This document shows, in pieces, positions 60,688 through 64,000 of a DNA stretch of 64,000 nt (the first letter of the stretch is position 1; each line of letters opens with the position of its first letter). Both the position numbers and the translations under genes were made by a program. Location of the stretch: assembly GCF_000010805.1 (NCBI RefSeq), contig NC_012523.1, forward strand, positions 1-64,000, in the 5' to 3' direction. The DNA is from Rhodococcus opacus B4. Its GTDB lineage: Bacteria > Actinomycetota > Actinomycetes > Mycobacteriales > Mycobacteriaceae. The notes under the pieces are model-generated. The model searched no databases, was not told the origin of the DNA, and worked only from the letters and a program-made list of their open reading frames with translations.

Positions 60688-60700
60688 ACCAGAATGGTAT
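60686..60700 (-). promoter_or_regulatory. HicB operator candidate
   Basis: ATACCA-GAA-TGGTAT at 60686-60700 is a perfect 6-bp dyad overlapping the hicA start codon. RHH antitoxins such as HicB bind short dyads of this type in their promoter. Confidence 0.6.
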
Positions 60701-60821
60701 CACCGGCGATACTATCGAGATAGGCGTTGAGGGCTGCGAGAGAGAGGTCGCGTCCCTTCGACGTCGGCCATCGAACGGAAAATCTGCTGGTCAGACGAAT
60801 CATCGAGCGGTGCCGCCGCTG

Positions 60822-61445
60822 TTACCCGCGCCGGAAGAGCGATCGGATGGCGGCGATGAGCCGCTCGGTCGCGGTGCGCGGTGGTGGGGGAGTGTCGATG
60901 CGCCGCGCCATGTCCGCGGCGGCGAATTCTTGTTGTCGCCGCTCCTCGTAGGAGACGACCTGGCCGGTGAACGGGGACCGTCGCGGGAAGTGGTCGGCCG
61001 GGTCCACCTTCTCGTTGGTGATGACCTTGTGGTGCAGGCGGGCCCGGGCGAGATCGGGATCGAAACCGCTGGCCCACTGCGCATCGTTGTTGCAGAACAG
61101 GTGGGTGAGGCGGCAGTTCGCCCGTGTGTGGGGGCCTTCCCGGTCGATGTGGTCGATCGACAGGGCTTCCGGGCCTTGCGGCGCGTCGAGGTCCACGGGC
61201 TCGAGGCAGAGTTGGCATATCCCGCCGTCACGGGCGTAGATGTCCATGGAGGTGAAGCGCTCGGTGATGGCGTTGCCGTCGACGTCGACCGGTTGGATGA
61301 AGCTGGCCCGGCGGAGGCGGTGATCTGGGAACCGCTGCTGACGTCGTTGCGTCCGATTATCGCGTTTCACCTCGGCGAGGAATGCGGCCGTTTCCTCGGC
61401 GCTCATCATCCTGATCTCGCCGAATTCGACGTCCCACCAGTTCAT
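60822..61445 (-). CDS. HNH endonuclease
   Basis: ATG 61445 gives 207 residues; a TTG at 61529 is possible. The HNH region includes a zinc-knuckle Cys pair (GGICQLCLEPV), the HNH core ALSIDHIDREGPHTRANC, and RLTHLFCNN. DNA cleavage is expected; the target is not deducible. No methylase is coupled, so it may be a mobility or defence nuclease. It is the last gene of the leftward run. Confidence 0.78.
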   Translation of the reverse strand: MNWWDVEFGEIRMMSAEETAAFLAEVKRDNRTQRRQQRFPDHRLRRASFIQPVDVDGNAITERFTSMDIYARDGGICQLCLEPVDLDAPQGPEALSIDHIDREGPHTRANCRLTHLFCNNDAQWASGFDPDLARARLHHKVITNEKVDPADHFPRRSPFTGQVVSYEERRQQEFAAADMARRIDTPPPPRTATERLIAAIRSLFRRG

Positions 61446-61532
61446 ACGGGGCACAGTAGCGAGGCGTACCGACAGCTCACATCGATCGTATTTCCGCAGA
61501 TCCGGTCTCTTGGATCGATGGTTACTCAACGC

Positions 61533-61706
61533 TCATCGGCGCGTGTCCCGCCGGTCCTCCTCGCCGCCGTCGTTGGTATCAGTGATGGTCTGCAGTGCAA
61601 GCGCGCGAACGAAAGTCTCGAGAATGCCGGTTTCCGCATGGTTGAGGGCGACGGGCGCTCCATCGGGACGGACGGTCTGATGCGTTCGGTGGATGTCGGT
61701 GGTCAT
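61533..61706 (-). CDS. 57-residue small protein
   Basis: ATG 61706 has only a partial ribosome site (CAGGA). The peptide has a helical middle (AETGILETFVRALALQTI) and an acidic-basic tail. No motif. It may be coupled to the HNH gene downstream. Confidence 0.4.
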   Translation of the reverse strand: MTTDIHRTHQTVRPDGAPVALNHAETGILETFVRALALQTITDTNDGGEEDRRDTRR

Positions 61707-61776
61707 CGATGCAGTCCTGGGAAGTAGTCGGTGGACATGGGCCTGCTGGCTACGGCCAGTGTGCGTTGAGGGTCGG

Positions 61777-61968
61777 TCAGAAGAGAGCGCCTTGGTTCTC
61801 GCTCGCGGCCGCGTCGGTGCGCTGCTGGTAGGCGGAGGCGAACGCGCGGGCCGCGGATTCGGTGCAGCCGATCTCCCGGCCCACCTGCGTCCAGCTGAGC
61901 CCAGCTTCGTGGAGGTTCCACGCGTCACGTTCGTCGTCTGTGTGTATGCCGTTGGCGTGGATGGTCAC
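61777..61968 (-). CDS. 63-residue HTH protein
   Basis: GTG 61968 follows GGAGAAGG and overlaps the preceding stop by four bases. The sequence DAWNLHEAGLSWTQVGREIGCTESAARAF reads as a small Myb/HTH-like DNA-binding unit. No other domain. A regulatory or accessory role. Confidence 0.6.
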   Translation of the reverse strand: MTIHANGIHTDDERDAWNLHEAGLSWTQVGREIGCTESAARAFASAYQQRTDAAASENQGALF

Positions 61969-62516
61969 TGGCCTTCTCCTCTGAGGTGGTTGAGACGGTT
62001 GGTGGCGGCTCGCTGCTGGCGACCGAGCGCGATCATGTGCTCGAAGAGCTGGTCTTCGGGCAGCTGCTCGGCGGCCTGAGCGAGGGACTGGGCGGCGGCG
62101 CGGAAGCTGCGCCGGTACGCCTGGCTGACAACGGTGCGGGTGTAGTGGTCGACAGCGATGTGATCGGCTCCGCGGGTGGTGATGTTTGCCAGGTAGCGGG
62201 ACCGTTCGGAGCCGTGGTGGCCGGCGAGGTTTCCGGTGCGTTCGAGTTCGGCGGCGACCATCGTGGTGTCGTGGGGTTTTCCGGCGCGCACGAGTCGGGC
62301 GATGACGGTGAACAGTTCGCGGTGGATAGGTCGTTCGAAATCTTCGGCCTCGAGGGCGGCGACAGCTCGGGCCGCAGCCTCACTGGGTGCCCACAAGAGA
62401 GCGCACAGGCAGAGGGCCTCGACATCGGTATGGGTGTTGGTGTCGATGTCGCCGACCTGAATCTGGTCGGTGTCGACGGCGGTGTCATCCGGGACGAGCG
62501 CGAGGGCGGCGGTCAT
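61965..62516 (-). CDS. stand-alone DnaB helicase N-terminal-domain protein
   Basis: ATG 62516 follows AAAGGACC; 183 residues. The phrases VEALCLCALLW, FERPIHRELFTVIARL and YLANITTRGA match the DnaB N-terminal domain (PF00772), which binds DnaG and forms the hexamer collar. The ATPase domain is missing. It could bind host DnaG or DnaB to recruit them to the plasmid, or block them. It is coupled to the downstream HTH gene. Confidence 0.75.
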   Translation of the reverse strand: MTAALALVPDDTAVDTDQIQVGDIDTNTHTDVEALCLCALLWAPSEAAARAVAALEAEDFERPIHRELFTVIARLVRAGKPHDTTMVAAELERTGNLAGHHGSERSRYLANITTRGADHIAVDHYTRTVVSQAYRRSFRAAAQSLAQAAEQLPEDQLFEHMIALGRQQRAATNRLNHLRGEGQ

Positions 62517-62572
62517 TGGGCGGTCCTTTCGTGGTGGCATGTTCGGCTGGCCGGGGTCGGTGAGCCGGGCTG

Positions 62573-62836
62573 TCATTCGTAGAGCCGGGTGGTGCCTGGA
62601 AGGAGCTGGTGGCATTGGTTCCACACCTTGCCCTTGACCCTGGCCACGACGACGTGGCCGGGATCTCCGGGTCCAATTCGGCAGGAAGTGCCCTCAGGTG
62701 CGGTTTCCCAACTGCGGTCGTATCGAGCAGGCTGTGCCACGGTCTCGGCACTGCCGACCACGAGGAGAAGGCCGGCCACCCCGCCGAGTGCGGCGATGGA
62801 CAATCGGCGCAGCGTTGGCGCGGAGATGTACGACAT
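62573..62836 (-). CDS. small secreted protein
   Basis: ATG 62836 follows GAGAAGG; 87 residues. A basic start and a hydrophobic segment (IAALGGVAGLLLVVGSAETVA) give a signal peptide or anchor. The mature part is about 50 residues with two cysteines (C52, C75). No family recognised. It is directly after nrdH on the same strand. Confidence 0.55.
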   Translation of the reverse strand: MSYISAPTLRRLSIAALGGVAGLLLVVGSAETVAQPARYDRSWETAPEGTSCRIGPGDPGHVVVARVKGKVWNQCHQLLPGTTRLYE

Positions 62837-62860
62837 GGCGACCTTCTCGGTTGCAGGGAC

Positions 62861-63088
62861 TCAGGCAGCTACGAGGGCTTTGATGCGGTCAGGGCGGAAG
62901 CCGCCCCAATGCTGGTCACCGGCGATGACGACCGGGGCCTGGCTGTAGCCGAGCGCCCGCAGAGCGTTCACGGCGTGAGGGTCGCCCTCCAGATCGATCA
63001 CGGAGTACTCGATCCCCTCTTTGTCGAGGGCCCGGTGAGTGGCAGTGCATTGCACGCATGAGCTTTTGCTGTACACCTGAACCGACAT
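62861..63088 (-). CDS. nrdH: NrdH-type glutaredoxin-like protein
   Basis: 75 residues with the CVQC active site (C11-C14) and the NrdH-like pattern from QVYSKSSCVQCTATHRALDKEG to YSQAPVVIAGDQHWGGFRPDRI. NrdH donates electrons to class Ib ribonucleotide reductase or other proteins. ATG 63088 follows GGGGAGGATC. No reductase gene is near, so it probably works with host enzymes. Confidence 0.88.
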   Translation of the reverse strand: MSVQVYSKSSCVQCTATHRALDKEGIEYSVIDLEGDPHAVNALRALGYSQAPVVIAGDQHWGGFRPDRIKALVAA

Positions 63089-63541
63089 TTTAGATCCTCC
63101 CCGTTTGCGCTTTCTCTACCATTCTTATTGTAGTCGAAATTGGAGATATTTCTACATATAGCGGGCAGTTTTTCGAGCAATTTAGAGCCTTTCTTCGTCC
63201 GCCTCCAGTTCGCCACCACACTCCGAGATCACGGCGTTTAGCTGCACTTTCATCGAATCGACTCGCGGTTAGCGCACGACGGGCGGTAGCGTATTTCACT
63301 CCAGGAAGAAGCGGACTTCCCGGAATACATCTCGCGTCGAGAGTGGATGCAATATAGCGGCTCAAATTCTCGAATCCCAAGAATTGGAAACAGGTAATTC
63401 CAACCTTTTCAGGAAATGGCGCGAGAATAGAATTCGATCGCACTCGATCGTCGCGGGGCGACACTACGCCCGATGTTCGGAAATCCTCCTAGTTCCGTCC
63501 GGTGCGGGATTCTTATCGCCCGCACCGGACGGGCGCGCTAG
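63089..63541. other. AT-richer spacer upstream of nrdH
   Basis: A 450-base stretch of lower GC than the surroundings. A leftward open frame (about 124 codons) has no ribosome site and unlikely composition. The part near 63100-63170 is rich in T and A and could hold the nrdH promoter. A strong hairpin at 63495-63532 ends the preceding gene. Confidence 0.4.
63495..63532 (-). terminator. 14-bp hairpin after the zinc-finger-like gene
   Basis: CCGTCCGGTGCGGG (63495-63508) pairs perfectly with 63519-63532 around a 10-base loop. It lies nine bases beyond the leftward stop. Confidence 0.7.
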
Positions 63542-63877
63542 CTATCCGCGGGTGCACCCTCGGCACTCCCAACGGCCACGCACCTTCGTGCAGGTCCGGC
63601 GTTCCTCGCACAACCAGCACCGCTGAGACCGCGTGAGCTCGTCAGTGGCGCTGGAGGTCCGGCTCGTCCTGTTCTGCTCCGGGATGCCGGCGGAGTGTGC
63701 GGGATCGAGCTGCGGTGATACGCACGGTGCGGCGGGTCGGGCTCGCAGCATGTGGCCGAACTCGTCCTGACAGCCGGTGCACACGTCACCGGGTTCGACG
63801 ACCGGGAAGTCGCAGGTGGGGACAGCGCACGAGATGAACAGGTCGAGCTGAGAAAGTTGGTTTCCGGGCTCGGTCAT
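63542..63877 (-). CDS. Cys-rich zinc-finger-like small protein
   Basis: ATG 63877 follows GAAGGAAAG; 111 residues. Two cysteine clusters are seen, CAVPTCDF..VCTGCQDEFGHM near the N-terminus and CWLCEERRTC..WECRGC at the C-terminus, each able to hold a zinc ion. Between them is a low-complexity linker. DNA or RNA binding is plausible; no family is recognised. Its leader carries copy 3 of the conserved hairpin. Confidence 0.62.
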   Translation of the reverse strand: MTEPGNQLSQLDLFISCAVPTCDFPVVEPGDVCTGCQDEFGHMLRARPAAPCVSPQLDPAHSAGIPEQNRTSRTSSATDELTRSQRCWLCEERRTCTKVRGRWECRGCTRG

Positions 63878-63900
63878 GGTGGTCGCTCTTTCCTTCTGGG

Positions 63901-63939
63901 CGAGCGCACCGGGCAGATAGTTGCTGCCCGGTCCGCTCG
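63901..63939 (-). promoter_or_regulatory. conserved leader hairpin, copy 3
   Basis: 63901-63916 pairs with 63924-63939 (15 of 16 pairs, one C-C mismatch) around the invariant loop ATAGTTG with the same core stem as copies 1 and 2. It lies 23 bases before the start codon at 63877. Confidence 0.72.
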
Positions 63940-64000
63940 CAACTCGGCGGATCGGCGGTCAGGATGAGCCTGCCGAGCGCCGCGCTATCGGCTGATCCCG

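Noticed and set aside
63090..63464. 124-codon leftward ORF upstream of nrdH
   Set aside because: No ribosome site and composition unlike the other genes; more likely promoter DNA.

Overview
The window looks like a large conjugative plasmid (or plasmid-derived region) of a mycolic-acid actinomycete, most likely Rhodococcus or a close relative such as Gordonia or Nocardia. The basis is high GC with actinobacterial codon use, GTG/TTG starts and ATGA-type overlaps, a DUF2637 membrane protein, a DUF4913 protein, an SCO6880-type conjugation protein, a cutinase-like hydrolase, a ParA/ribbon-helix-helix (RHH) partition pair, a primase-polymerase-type replication protein and a MOBP-like relaxase. No rRNA or tRNA gene and no CRISPR array was seen.

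Layout. 1-3760: maintenance region, with a secreted protein, a DUF2637 protein, an RHH centromere-binding protein and ParA, all leftward, preceded by a 0.6 kb centromere-like repeat field rich in GCAA/TTGC words. 4065-5964: cargo (a short-chain dehydrogenase and a GAF/PAS-like protein). 6223-8084: an IS1634-like insertion sequence. 8127-11697: replication and control (repetitive beta-helix-like protein, AEP-type Rep, small RHH protein, double-HTH regulator). 11698-12688: about 1 kb without a convincing gene. 12689-33263: one long rightward transfer operon encoding secreted and cutinase-like proteins, a VirB8-like protein, two degenerate P-loop proteins, two pilin-like membrane proteins, lipoproteins, TrbL/VirB6-like, SCO6880-like and VirB4-like proteins, an M23/NlpC-P60 wall hydrolase, the VirD4/TraG coupling protein and a DUF4913 protein. 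33330-35345: a leftward TIR-like (PF10137-type) protein, a good candidate defence gene, between the transfer operon and the mobilisation genes. 35390-38100: relaxase, MobC and a candidate oriT. 38104-40102: small coiled-coil protein, CPBP protease and His-Me finger nuclease. 40246-41865: ParB. 42168-45171: a three-gene TniA/TniB/DUF6431 transposon. 45345-46692: small leftward genes. 47130-50272: a small lipoprotein-like ORF, a tandem RHH protein and a large HTH protein. 50407-59873: a giant methylase-helicase resembling phage P1 DarB, with its upstream partner. 60071-60687: HicAB, with hicA frameshifted. 60822-63877: small leftward genes (HNH nuclease, HTH, DnaB N-domain, NrdH, zinc-finger-like).

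How it fits together. Rep, ParA/RHH and ParB maintain the replicon. MobC and relaxase would nick oriT, VirD4 would pass DNA to the VirB4/TrbL/SCO6880 channel, and the wall hydrolase and cutinase-like enzyme could open peptidoglycan and the mycolate layer. The DarB-like giant, the TIR-like protein and HicAB look like an anti-restriction, defence and stability set.

The most interesting structures beyond genes are a hairpin present three times with an invariant ATAGTTG loop and compensatory stem changes, each copy upstream of a leftward gene, and an extreme density of GTTGC/GCAAC words running through coding sequence at 600-2280. All functions are inferred from sequence motifs read by eye; no database search was run.
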